Shown one piece after another: positions 48,920-57,430 of a stretch of 64,000 nucleotides of DNA. Under the pieces are notes generated by a model. It saw only the letters and a program-made list of their open reading frames with translations. It did not search any database and had not been told where the DNA came from. Source of the DNA: Micromonospora sp. C95. Its GTDB lineage: Bacteria; Actinomycetota; Actinomycetes; Mycobacteriales; Micromonosporaceae. The DNA lies in the NCBI RefSeq assembly GCF_018070465.1, contig NZ_JAGPXT010000002.1, positions 1 through 64,000 on the forward strand. Direction: 5' to 3'. How positions within the stretch are numbered: position 1 is the first letter of the stretch; each line of letters starts with the position of its first letter. The position numbers were made by a program, and so were the translations under genes.

Positions 48920-51900
48920 TCAGCCGCCGATATCTGCGAACATACGCTCCAGCTCCTCTGCGGGAATGGCTTCCAGCATGCGCTCCTCGATACGCGCCGC
49001 GAGCGCTTCCAGAACGGGTACCTCAAAGATGTCCTGAACCGCCAGGTCGACGCCGAACCGCATGCTGACCGCCGCGATCATCGGTACGGCACGCAGCGAG
49101 TGGCCACCCAGCTCGAAGAAGTTGTCGTCGAGACCGACCGACGGCACACCGAGGATCTCCTGCCAGATCTCGGCGACGGTCTGCTGGGTGCCGGTCTCCG
49201 GCGGTCGGTGCGCGGCGCCGGCCGCCAGCTCCGGCGCGGGCAACGCCCGAAAGTCGACCTTGTTGTTCGGGGTGAGCGGGATGGTGGGAATCGTGACGTA
49301 GTGGGCCGGCACCATGACACTGGGCAGGGCGGCCGCCACCCGGGCCCGCACTGCGGCGGGATCGAAGGGGTGCCCGTCGGCCGGCACGACGTACGCCACG
49401 AGCGTGCGCCGCGTGCCGATCACCGGTGCGGTCACCACGGCGGCGGCGACCGACTCGTCGTCGGCGACAGCGCTCTGGATCTCGCCGAGTTCGACCCGCA
49501 GCCCGTCGATCTTCACCTGGGTGTCCAACCGGCCGTGGAACTGGATGGTGCCGTCGGGCAGCCAGCGGCACCGGTCGCCGGTGCGGTAGAGCCGGTGCCC
49601 GTCGCCCGGGCGGAAGGTGTCCGGCAGGAACCGCTCGGCGTTGAGATCGGGGCGGTTGTGGTAGCCGAGCGCCACGCCGGGACCGCCGAGGTACAGCTCG
49701 CCCCACACGCCGACGGGTACCGGTTGACCAAGTGGGTCGAGGATGTAGGCGGTGGTGTTGTGCATCGGCCGTCCGATGGGGATCGACGGCCAGTCCGGGT
49801 CCACGTAGGTGATTCGGTGGCTGACGCTGAAGGCGGTCACCTCGGTCGGCCCGTACCCGTTGACCATCGACACGTGCGGCAGCCGTTCCAGCACCTGACG
49901 GATGTGCGGCAGTGACAGGACGTCCCCACCGGCCATGAACTGACGCAGGTCGCGCAGGTCCTCCAGGTGGGTGTCGATGGTGAGGTTGGCCAGCGGCGCG
50001 ACCAGCCAGAGCGTGTCCACCCCCTGCTCGCGGACGGTACGCGCGACCCGGGCCGGGGTCGGCACCCCGGGTGGCAGCAGCACCACCCGCCCGCCGTTGA
50101 GCAGCGGCCCGAAGATCTCCAGCGTGCAGGCGTCGAAGGAGAGCGGGGAGATCTGCAGGTAGCTGGTCCGTTCGTCGAGTTGGAGAATGTCCGTGTTGAT
50201 CACCAGACGGACGACTCCCCGGTGGATCGTCTCGACTCCCTTCGGCCGGCCGGTCGAGCCCGAGGTGTAGACGATGTAGGTCAGGTCGTCGGCGGTGTTG
50301 ACGTTCACCGGGTTCTCGGTCGGTTGCGCGGCCAGCGACGCGGCGTCGGCGGGCTCGTCGAGCACGAGCACCGCGACCTCCTCGCCGACCGGTGCCAGCT
50401 CACGCAGCCGCTGCTGCGTGACCAGGAAGCGGGCCTGGGTGTCGGCCAGCATGAACGCCAGCCGGTCCGTCGGATACGCCGGATCGAGCGGCACATACGC
50501 GCCACCGGACTTCAGCACCGCCACGACGGCGACCATGAGTTCGAGCGAGCGTTCCAGGCAGAGGGCGACCAGGGTGCCCCGACCGACGCCACCGGCGCGC
50601 AGCCGGTGAGCGAGCCGGTTGGCCTGCTCGTTGAGCTCGCGGTAGGTCAGGTGTCGCCCCTCGATGGTGACCGCCCGGGCGTCCGGCGTACGCAGCACCT
50701 GCTCCTCGAACAGCTCGTGCACGGTGACGTCCTGCGGGAACGGCGCGTCGGTGCGGTTGAACTCGTCCAGCAGCCGGGCCCGCTCGGCATCGTCCAGGAT
50801 GGCCAGTCGGTGCACCGCGGTGTCCGGGTCGGCGACCGCGGCACGCAGCAGGTTCACGTAGTGGCCGAGCATCCGCTCCGTGGTCGTCGGGTCGAACAGG
50901 TCGGCCCGCCAGGTCAGGGTGAGCCGGGTGCCGCTCGGGTCGGGCTGAGCCAGCAGCGCCAGGTCGGGCAGGGTGGCCGCGGCCGGTACGAGGGTCTGCG
51001 CCAGCACCGTGACCTCGCCGAAGCAGCCGGCCGCGGCGGTGACCCGGCGGGCGGTGAACGCCGCCTGGAACAGCGGGCTGCGGGCCGGATCGCGCGGCGG
51101 ACGTACCTCCTCGACAAGGGTCTCGAACGGCAGCGGCTCGGGGGTGTCGGGTGGGGCGCACAGCGCGGCGAACGGGGTGTGCTCGTCGGTCTCGCAGCGC
51201 AGCACCCGCCAGGTCGCCACCGGCCCCACCAGGCCGGCGGTGTCCGGCGTGCGGCGCTCGTCGCTGACTCCCAGCGCGAGTACCGCTTGGCCGGACCAGC
51301 GGTGCAGCAGGGCCTGGAAGCACGCCCGCAGCACGTCGGCCGATGCCACGCCGAGCCGGGCGGCCAGGTTCTCCACCTGCTCGTGCAGCACCGGCGGCAG
51401 CCGCAGGTCGGCGGTACCAGCCGCGTAGTGGGGTTGTACCGGACGAATCCGGTCGGTCGGCAGCTCCAGCGGGGCGACGTCGGCGAGGTACTCCCGCCAG
51501 GCGGCGCCGGCGACCACCCGGGCCGCCTCCGCAGCGGCCCGTTCCCGCTGCGCGAACCCGGCGAACTCGTCCCGGACGGTGGTGTCGGCCGGCCCGGACG
51601 GTTCGGCGAGCCGGGCCTGGTAGGCCGCACCGAGGCGGGTGACGACGAGCGTGAGGGAGGCCGGGTCCACCACCGCGCGGTGGGCGATCAGCAGCAGCAG
51701 GTGTTCGTCGGCCGCCAGGCGTAGCAGTTCGGCCCGGATCAGCGGGCCACGGCCAAGGTCGAACCGGGTCTCGGTGGCCCGCCCGACCGCTCGCCGGACC
51801 GCCTCCTCGCGTTCGGTGTCCGACAGCCCGGACAGGTCCGCGCCGGCCAGCGCCGCCGGAACCGGTGCCGCCGACCGCCGGTCGGCCCGGCCCTGGTCGG

Positions 51901-52096
51901 TGCCGATCGCCAGGCCGAGCGCGGCCTCGGCGGCGACCACGTCACCGAGCGCGGTGGCGAGCGTGGCCGCCCGCAGCGGCCCACGCAGCCGCACCTGCTC
52001 CACCAGAACCTCTACCGGCGCGTCCACGTACTGATCGATGAACCAGGACCTCTCCTGGCCGAGCGACAGGCTCGGTTCGGTCTCCCCCTGCGGCAT
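48920..52096 (-). CDS. NRPS C*-A-T with degenerate condensation domain, predicted Val-loading
   Basis: Synthetase of about 1058 residues. The condensation-like domain (about 10-430) has HRAVVDP at 139-145 where HHxxxDG is expected: the catalytic second His is Arg and the Gly is Pro. Other C-domain features remain (FDLGRGPLIRAELLRL). The adenylation domain has FDACTLE and YGPTEVT; the GrsA-aligned code D-A-L-W-M-G-G-A-F-K is very close to published valine codes. The carrier domain has LGGHSL near 996-1001, and a helical tail (EAIPAEELERMFADIGG) may dock to the next protein. It is probably the loading module. ATG 52096 has GGGAG ten bases upstream; an ATG at 52132 lacks a ribosome site. Confidence 0.9.
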   Translation of the reverse strand: MPQGETEPSLSLGQERSWFIDQYVDAPVEVLVEQVRLRGPLRAATLATALGDVVAAEAALGLAIGTDQGRADRRSAAPVPAALAGADLSGLSDTEREEAVRRAVGRATETRFDLGRGPLIRAELLRLAADEHLLLLIAHRAVVDPASLTLVVTRLGAAYQARLAEPSGPADTTVRDEFAGFAQRERAAAEAARVVAGAAWREYLADVAPLELPTDRIRPVQPHYAAGTADLRLPPVLHEQVENLAARLGVASADVLRACFQALLHRWSGQAVLALGVSDERRTPDTAGLVGPVATWRVLRCETDEHTPFAALCAPPDTPEPLPFETLVEEVRPPRDPARSPLFQAAFTARRVTAAAGCFGEVTVLAQTLVPAAATLPDLALLAQPDPSGTRLTLTWRADLFDPTTTERMLGHYVNLLRAAVADPDTAVHRLAILDDAERARLLDEFNRTDAPFPQDVTVHELFEEQVLRTPDARAVTIEGRHLTYRELNEQANRLAHRLRAGGVGRGTLVALCLERSLELMVAVVAVLKSGGAYVPLDPAYPTDRLAFMLADTQARFLVTQQRLRELAPVGEEVAVLVLDEPADAASLAAQPTENPVNVNTADDLTYIVYTSGSTGRPKGVETIHRGVVRLVINTDILQLDERTSYLQISPLSFDACTLEIFGPLLNGGRVVLLPPGVPTPARVARTVREQGVDTLWLVAPLANLTIDTHLEDLRDLRQFMAGGDVLSLPHIRQVLERLPHVSMVNGYGPTEVTAFSVSHRITYVDPDWPSIPIGRPMHNTTAYILDPLGQPVPVGVWGELYLGGPGVALGYHNRPDLNAERFLPDTFRPGDGHRLYRTGDRCRWLPDGTIQFHGRLDTQVKIDGLRVELGEIQSAVADDESVAAAVVTAPVIGTRRTLVAYVVPADGHPFDPAAVRARVAAALPSVMVPAHYVTIPTIPLTPNNKVDFRALPAPELAAGAAHRPPETGTQQTVAEIWQEILGVPSVGLDDNFFELGGHSLRAVPMIAAVSMRFGVDLAVQDIFEVPVLEALAARIEERMLEAIPAEELERMFADIGG

Positions 52097-52209
52097 CTGC
52101 TCGTCACTCCCGTCTCGACATGAGGTGGTCATACGGATTGGAAGGTCAACGTGGACACGACGATGCGGCCTGTCCCTGGCTGTCGGGTGCCACCCGCCGG
52201 CCGGTCTGC

Positions 52210-52743
52210 TCACTCCTCGGCGGCGATCACCTCCCGGCGGGTCGGCACCGAGGAGACCGGATAGGAGCCGGCGGCGTGCGTGTTGTGGAAGGCCAGCGCG
52301 ATGCCGAGCAGGATCACGCAGCCGAGCAGGACAGGTACGAAGAGAAACAGCCACCCGGGCTGCGCCAGCATCACGAGTACGGTGTCGCCGCCGGCCGGCG
52401 GGTGGAATGACCGGGTCAGTCCCATCAGGGCCATGGCCAGGCCGACTGCGGCGGCGATGGTCCACGGGGCGTTTCCCAGCACGCGTACGCCGAGCAGGCC
52501 GACCAGCGTGCAGATCGTGTGTCCACCGAGGACGTTGCGCGGCTGGGCGAACGGCGCCTGCGGCGCCCCGAAGATCATCATGCAGGTGGAGCCCAGCGGC
52601 GCGATCAACAGGGGCGTACCGGCCAGCAACGCCACCGAGCCCACCGCGCCGATGCCCAGGGTGCCGCCCACCCCGGCGAGCACCGCCGTCCGAGGTGGCC
52701 ACGGGCGTCCGACTCCACGCACCAACGACCGTACGACAAGCAC
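52210..52743 (-). CDS. HPP-family membrane protein
   Basis: Membrane protein of about 177 residues with four or five hydrophobic helices. LGSTCMMIFGAPQAPFAQPR and RSFHPPAGGDTVLVML contain the HPP motif that names the family. Some HPP proteins are nitrite transporters in chloroplasts and cyanobacteria; the role in actinomycetes is unknown. GTG 52743 is preceded by GGGGGA. It lies 113 bases upstream of the third NRPS gene on the same strand and could share its transcript, or simply mark the cluster edge. Confidence 0.8.
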   Translation of the reverse strand: MLVVRSLVRGVGRPWPPRTAVLAGVGGTLGIGAVGSVALLAGTPLLIAPLGSTCMMIFGAPQAPFAQPRNVLGGHTICTLVGLLGVRVLGNAPWTIAAAVGLAMALMGLTRSFHPPAGGDTVLVMLAQPGWLFLFVPVLLGCVILLGIALAFHNTHAAGSYPVSSVPTRREVIAAEE

Positions 52744-53149
52744 GCGCTTCCCCCAGCCATGCCTTGATGTTGCCGTCGCGTTAACGAAACCGCGCCCGAA
52801 AGGGCTCTCGATCCCACGAATCCCGACCCACGGAGCGGGCGCCGCCCGCCCTCCAGCCTTCGATTGGCACCCCGGACAGCTCGACTACCAGGCAAGACAT
52901 TGGCTCCTCGGCCCCCGCACCGACAGATCCAACGACGGGAAGCTTATCGCTTTGCATGCATCCTGTCACTGGATGGCATGTGGCATGGAAGTGACATTCA
53001 CCGATGTTGCTGATTTGTGGTTATCCCACGCGAGGGACGAGAAAACATGGCCTAACCGGGCACTGACGACATCCCGTGAGAGGTTTCCTGGCGACTGATT
53101 GAACCCATCCACCATCTCCGTCCGTACCTCGGTGCGAAGGGAGTGGCCC
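52744..53149. other. Divergent intergenic region with small hairpin
   Basis: No gene was found. CATGCATCC (52955-52963) and GGATGGCATG (52971-52980) can pair imperfectly around TGTCACT and might be an operator or hairpin. Promoters of the HPP gene (minus) and the secreted-protein gene (plus) must lie here, but no convincing -35/-10 pair was seen. Confidence 0.35.
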
Positions 53150-53944
53150 ATGAAGCGCCTGACCCCGTTGCTCACCCTCCTGTCGGGGGCGGTGACGGCT
53201 GCCGTGCTGTTCACGATGAGTGCACAGGCATCCCCGCCGGGCACCCAACCCGCGGCCGGCGGCGGTGCACCGGCTGCCGCGCCGGCACCACCCGCCGACG
53301 TGGCGGCGGACCCCGACGCCGAGGTGGACCCCGACGCGGCTGCGCCCGACGAGGAACCGAGCGACGCCGACGCCCGCCGACCGGCCGACACCTCGCCGCC
53401 GACGGACCCCGACGCCGCGTCGGCCGGCACCGAGGTGACCTCGGTCGAGCAGAACTGGATCGGTGAACTCGAGAACGGGGCCACCATCGCCATCACCGTC
53501 ACCGACGGCAAGGCCGAGGCGTACGTCTGCGACGGCCGGAGCATGGAGCTGTGGCTGTCCGGCACGGTGCGGGACGGCAGGATCGAGCTGACCGGCAAGG
53601 ACGCGAAGCTGACCGGTGTCATCCGGGGCGACCGCGCCAGCGGCGAGATGATCGTGGGCGTCCGGCGCTGGAAGTTCACCGCCCGACTCGACGACACGGC
53701 GACCGACGAGGCGGTGGTGAAGTCCGGGTCGGGAACCGCACCGGCGATCTACCGGGTGACCGACGAGACCCGTAAGGCCGGCTTCGACGGCGGCTGGATC
53801 ATGCTGCCCGACGGCACCCAGATCGGCATCGTCACCTGGAACGGCAAGCCCATTCCGGCACCGCCGCTGGACCCCGCCTTCAACAGCACGGTGGTCGACG
53901 GCGTCACCCTCGTCGCCGAGCCGGTCGTCCCCGGGGCGCGGTGA
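53150..53944 (+). CDS. Secreted protein of a redox cassette
   Basis: Exported protein of about 264 residues. The signal peptide MKRLTPLLTLLSGAVTAAVL continues to a probable cleavage site near AQA-S. Residues 35-100 are Pro/Ala/Asp-rich and disordered. The rest is beta-rich (WIGELENGATIAITVTDGKA, later GVIRGDRASGEMIVGVRRW), containing one cysteine (YVCDG). I do not recognise the domain. AAGGGAG precedes ATG 53150. Its TGA overlaps the start of the DUF6529 gene (TGATG), and a Rieske gene follows, so it is likely the extracytoplasmic partner of an electron-transfer unit. Confidence 0.65.
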   Translation: MKRLTPLLTLLSGAVTAAVLFTMSAQASPPGTQPAAGGGAPAAAPAPPADVAADPDAEVDPDAAAPDEEPSDADARRPADTSPPTDPDAASAGTEVTSVEQNWIGELENGATIAITVTDGKAEAYVCDGRSMELWLSGTVRDGRIELTGKDAKLTGVIRGDRASGEMIVGVRRWKFTARLDDTATDEAVVKSGSGTAPAIYRVTDETRKAGFDGGWIMLPDGTQIGIVTWNGKPIPAPPLDPAFNSTVVDGVTLVAEPVVPGAR

Positions 53945-54576
53945 TGTCCCAGCACCGGCAGGGCGGGGCACGCACCGTGCCCCGCCGGGCGTCCGAGCCC
54001 ACCATCGAGTTGATGCGTGACTTCGGGGCCCCGCCGCCGAGCGCACCGAGGCGGCGGCCCTCGCTGCTGGTGCCGCTCGTCGTCGGCGCCGGGGTGGCGG
54101 TTGCGCTCGGCGTCTACGGACGCACCCACACCCCCACCGGCATCGCGGTGAACGTGGCCGGCTTCTCCTCGCCGCTGACGGTGAAGGTGTGGCTGGGCAC
54201 CGGGGCGGCGTCCTTCGCCGTCATCCAGGTGCTGTCCGCGCTGGCGATGTGGGGTCGGCTCGGTGGCTTCTCCCCGTCCTGGGCCGGTTCGGTGCACCGC
54301 TGGTCCGGGCGGATCGCGTTCCTGCTCACCGTGCCGGTCGCGGTGCACTGCCTGTACGCGCTCGGCTTCGCCGACTACGACACCCGTACGCTGCTGCACT
54401 CCCTGCTGGGCTGCTTCTTCTTCGGCGCCTTCGCCACCAAGATGCTGACCCTGCCCAAGCGCGGCCTCGCCGGTTGGGTGCTCCCCACGGTCGGCGGGGT
54501 GGTGTTCGTCGCCCTGATCGGTGTCTTCCTGACCTCGTCGGTCTGGTACTTCACCACGTTCGGCATCCAGTTCTGA
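53944..54576 (+). CDS. DUF6529-like membrane protein, possible b-type cytochrome
   Basis: Membrane protein of about 210 residues with a disordered N-terminus and five hydrophobic helices from residue 40 on. Histidines lie in or next to helices (SVHRWSGRIAFLL, VAVHCLYALGF, LLHSLLGCFF), an arrangement seen in b561-like haem proteins. It matches DUF6529 as I recall that family. Together with the Rieske lipoprotein it could pass electrons across the membrane. The ATG overlaps the upstream stop by one base, indicating coupling. Haem binding is an inference. Confidence 0.65.
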   Translation: MSQHRQGGARTVPRRASEPTIELMRDFGAPPPSAPRRRPSLLVPLVVGAGVAVALGVYGRTHTPTGIAVNVAGFSSPLTVKVWLGTGAASFAVIQVLSALAMWGRLGGFSPSWAGSVHRWSGRIAFLLTVPVAVHCLYALGFADYDTRTLLHSLLGCFFFGAFATKMLTLPKRGLAGWVLPTVGGVVFVALIGVFLTSSVWYFTTFGIQF

Positions 54577-54602
54577 TCCCCGGAAAGGCAAGGCACCCGC
54601 AG

Positions 54603-55106
54603 ATGAACCACGAGCAGGCTGGCTGCTGCCGGTCGCGACGCGCCCTGCTGGCCGGTACCGGCGCGGTGGGCGTGGCCGCGCTGGCCGGCTGCGCGACGTA
54701 CGGCCAGCCGACGGCGGCGCCGCCGGCCGGCAGCTCCGGCGCCGCCGACCCGTCGGGCACCTCCGGTGCCGACCCCTCCGGCACCGCCACCCCGGGCGAC
54801 GACGGGGCGGACGCCGGTCCACCGGCACTGGCCACCCTCGCCGACATCCCGGTCGGTGGCGGCGCGATCTTCGCCGACGCCGGCGTGGTGGTGACCCAGC
54901 CGAGCGACGGGGTCATCAAGGCGTACTCGGCGACCTGCACCCACCAGGGCTGCACGGTGACCTCGGTCTCCGACGGCACCATCGTCTGCGCCTGCCACAA
55001 CAGCGTGTTCGACATCGCCGACGGCTCGGTACGCAGTGGCCCGGCGGGAGCCCCGCTGCCCGCCGCGAACGTCACCGTCGACGGTGACGCCATCCGATTG
55101 GCCTGA
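54603..55106 (+). CDS. Rieske [2Fe-2S] Tat-exported lipoprotein
   Basis: Protein of about 167 residues. The N-terminus CCRSRRALLAGTGAVGVAAL followed by AGC combines a twin-arginine-like signal with a lipobox cysteine. A Gly/Ser/Asp-rich linker leads to a Rieske domain with CTHQGC and CACHNSVF, the two Cys-His pairs that hold the [2Fe-2S] cluster. It is anchored at the outer face of the membrane and likely exchanges electrons with the preceding membrane protein. No dehydrogenase or oxygenase partner is adjacent. It is third in a three-gene operon ended by a strong hairpin. Confidence 0.9.
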   Translation: MNHEQAGCCRSRRALLAGTGAVGVAALAGCATYGQPTAAPPAGSSGAADPSGTSGADPSGTATPGDDGADAGPPALATLADIPVGGGAIFADAGVVVTQPSDGVIKAYSATCTHQGCTVTSVSDGTIVCACHNSVFDIADGSVRSGPAGAPLPAANVTVDGDAIRLA

Positions 55107-55162
55107 CCAGGCGCTCGGCGATGCGAACACGGTGACGCGGCCCACCCAGGCCCGGGCCGCGC

Positions 55163-55235
55163 GGGGCCGTCCGAGGTGGCGTCACGTCCCCGGACGGCCC
55201 CTGCCCCACCCACGATCCGCGGGTGGGGCAGGGGC
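55163..55235. terminator. Nested alternative hairpins between Rieske and cellulase genes
   Basis: A perfect 15-bp stem, GCCCCTGCCCCACCC (55197-55211) with its complement at 55221-55235, has a 9-base loop. A second stem, GGGGCCGTCC (55163-55172) with GGACGGCCCC (55192-55201), overlaps it, so only one can form at a time. The convergent genes end at 55106 and 55245. Confidence 0.65.
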
Positions 55236-55244
55236 ACCTCAGCG

Positions 55245-57215
55245 TCAGGACGCGGTGCAGGTGAGCGCGGAAGGCGTACCCGATCCGCTGCCGGTCAGCC
55301 CGAAGGTGGTGCTGGCGCCGGCGGCGAGCTGCCCGTTGTAGGGCTCGTTGCGCACGGTCACGGTGGTTCCGGAGGTGGTGAGCCGGCCGTTCCACAGTGA
55401 CGCGATCGTGGTGCCGGCGGGGGCGGTCCAGGTGACCGTCCAGCCGGAGATGGCCGCGGTGCCGGTGTTGCGGACGGTCACCTCCGCCTGGTAGCCGCCC
55501 TGCCAGGAGCTGGTGACCCGGTACGTGGCGGCGCAGCCGGCGTCGCCGTTGTCGTTGCCGGCCGGGGTGGTGACGGTCAGCGGCGGCGAGGCCGAGGAGA
55601 CGTTGCCGGCCGCGTCGCGGGCCCGCACGGTGAAGGTGTAGCTGGTCGAGGCGCTCAGCCCGGTCGCCCGGTAGGTGGTCCCGGAAACCGTGCCGACCAC
55701 GGTGGCCGCCCCGGTTCCGGTGGCCCGCAGCACCTCGTACGAGGTCACGCCCACGTCGTCCGTGGCCGCCGCCCAGGTCAGCGTGGCGGCGGTGGCGGTC
55801 ACGTCGGTGGCGGTCGGCCGCCCGGGGGCGGTCGGCGCGGTGGTGTCGCCGGGGCCTGGCCCGCCGGCGTAGCGCTCGGCGAGGCTCATGCCGGTGGTGG
55901 AGTCGGTGCCACCGAGGCGCACCTGGTGGTCGAGGCCGACGAACTTGCCGTTGTGCTGCCACAGCGCGGGCTTGAGCATCTGGTTGTACTTCGTCTCGTC
56001 CCAGCTGGCCCAGTCGTCGAGCAGCAGGCCCCCGGTGTCACCGGAGTTGGGGTTGAGACACCAGAACGTGTGGTGGATGCCGTTGGAGATCATCAGATCG
56101 CGCAGCGCGGCCATCCAGCGGTCCTGCCGGGCGTCCTGACCCAGCCGGCCACCCCACTCCCCGACCAGCAGCGGCGCGATGTTCTGCTCGTGGATGTAGA
56201 ACCAGTTCGGCCGCCACACGTCGTTGGTCAGCGAGTCCTTGTCGAAGTCACCCTCGAACCACGGCTGCTCGTACACCAGCGGTCCGTAGTCGTGCGGCGA
56301 GTAGACGAGTTGGTCCTGCTGGGCGCCGAGGTCGACCGGGTGCTCGGCGACGCCGCGCAGGTTGCCGCCCCACCAGTTGTAGTGGTAGTTGGGGCTGCGG
56401 TCGGGGTTGGTGTTCGGCGACTCCCAGGTGGCGCCGGCGCGCGGGTAGATCTCGATGCCCTCGCAGAGGATCAGCAGGTTCGGGTTGATCGCCAGGATCC
56501 GCCGGCCCGCCGTCTCGCACGCGTACTTGAAGTTGTCCTGGTCGGTGCTGGAGTCCCACTTGGCCCGCTGGGGATCGTTCGGGGTTCCGTGCGGCTCGTT
56601 CTTGATGTCCATCGCGACGATGGTGTCGTTCGTCCGGTAGCGGGTGGTGATCCACTCCCAGCCCTGGAAGAACAGCTCCGGCGTGACGCTGCCCTTCCAC
56701 CACACCGGATAGACGTGGCCGGAGTTGTCCGCCTCGGCGCTGTGCACGTCGAGCATGACCTTCAGCCCGTACTTCTCGCACAGCGCGAGCCAGTGGTCGA
56801 AGACCTGGAGGTTGTTCAGGCCCTCCAGCTCCGGGTTGACGTACGTGTTGACGTTGGGCCGGATCGTCTGCCCGGCCTTCCACTCCAGCAGCAGCTGCGT
56901 GGAGATGGGCACCCGGACGATGTTGATGCCGCGCTGGGCCATCTGGCGGGTGATCGATTCGAGGTTGCCCGACCACAGGCCGTGGAAGACCCGCTCGCTG
57001 GCGTTGAAGCCGAACCAGTTGGCCCCGGTGAGCCAGACCTGGTTGCCGGCCTCGTCGACGATCCGGTTGCCGTCGGTGTGCAGCCAGTCGGCAGTGGCCG
57101 CGGCGGCCGGTGCCGCAGCCGTCGGGGCCGCTGTCGCGGCGGGTGCGACGGCGGTCAGGCCGAGCAGGGCCACGGCCGCCGTCACGGCGGCCTGGAGTTT
57201 TCTACGTGCAGACAT
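55245..57215 (-). CDS. Secreted GH5 cellulase with FnIII and CBM2
   Basis: Extracellular endoglucanase of about 656 residues. A signal peptide covers residues 1-30. The GH5 catalytic domain (about 43-440) has the acid/base glutamate in DIKNEPHG (Glu207) and the nucleophile in VGEWGGR (Glu353). A fibronectin type III domain follows (458-551), then a family 2 cellulose-binding module (561-656) with flanking cysteines and surface tryptophans (WQGGY, GWTVTW, LWNG). It hydrolyses beta-1,4-glucan. AGAGGAAG precedes ATG 57215. A near-perfect CebR box lies about 65 bases upstream, so expression should respond to cello-oligosaccharides. Confidence 0.93.
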   Translation of the reverse strand: MSARRKLQAAVTAAVALLGLTAVAPAATAAPTAAAPAAAATADWLHTDGNRIVDEAGNQVWLTGANWFGFNASERVFHGLWSGNLESITRQMAQRGINIVRVPISTQLLLEWKAGQTIRPNVNTYVNPELEGLNNLQVFDHWLALCEKYGLKVMLDVHSAEADNSGHVYPVWWKGSVTPELFFQGWEWITTRYRTNDTIVAMDIKNEPHGTPNDPQRAKWDSSTDQDNFKYACETAGRRILAINPNLLILCEGIEIYPRAGATWESPNTNPDRSPNYHYNWWGGNLRGVAEHPVDLGAQQDQLVYSPHDYGPLVYEQPWFEGDFDKDSLTNDVWRPNWFYIHEQNIAPLLVGEWGGRLGQDARQDRWMAALRDLMISNGIHHTFWCLNPNSGDTGGLLLDDWASWDETKYNQMLKPALWQHNGKFVGLDHQVRLGGTDSTTGMSLAERYAGGPGPGDTTAPTAPGRPTATDVTATAATLTWAAATDDVGVTSYEVLRATGTGAATVVGTVSGTTYRATGLSASTSYTFTVRARDAAGNVSSASPPLTVTTPAGNDNGDAGCAATYRVTSSWQGGYQAEVTVRNTGTAAISGWTVTWTAPAGTTIASLWNGRLTTSGTTVTVRNEPYNGQLAAGASTTFGLTGSGSGTPSALTCTAS

Positions 57216-57278
57216 GCGACTTCCTCTGTGGTGGATGAGGGAGCGAGCACGTCGAGAAACAGTCCTGCCCAAGGACCG

Positions 57279-57292
57279 TGGGAGCGCTTCCA
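57279..57292 (-). promoter_or_regulatory. CebR-type operator upstream of the cellulase
   Basis: TGGGAGCGCTTCCA differs by one base from the CebR consensus TGGGAGCGCTCCCA known from Streptomyces and other actinomycetes. CebR is a LacI-family repressor released by cellobiose. The site sits 64-77 bases upstream of the cellulase start. Confidence 0.8.
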
Positions 57293-57340
57293 CGCCTACC
57301 CTAGGCAATCACCCCCCACAACGGAAGTCCCACCCCGCAA

Positions 57341-57421
57341 CCCCGCCGATCTTGCACCTTTCGTCCCCGCAAAGGCCACTAAAAGGACGTATCAGCGACC
57401 GAAAGTGCAAGATCGGCGGGG
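57341..57421. repeat. Long palindromic intergenic element
   Basis: CCCCGCCGATCTTGCACCTT at the left end recurs as its reverse complement at the right end (57400-57421), giving arms of about 22 bp with one single-base gap and a 36-base loop. It lies 9 bases after the urtE stop, so it may end the urt transcript. It also resembles a mobile palindromic repeat. Confidence 0.6.
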
Positions 57422-57430
57422 TGGTGGTGG

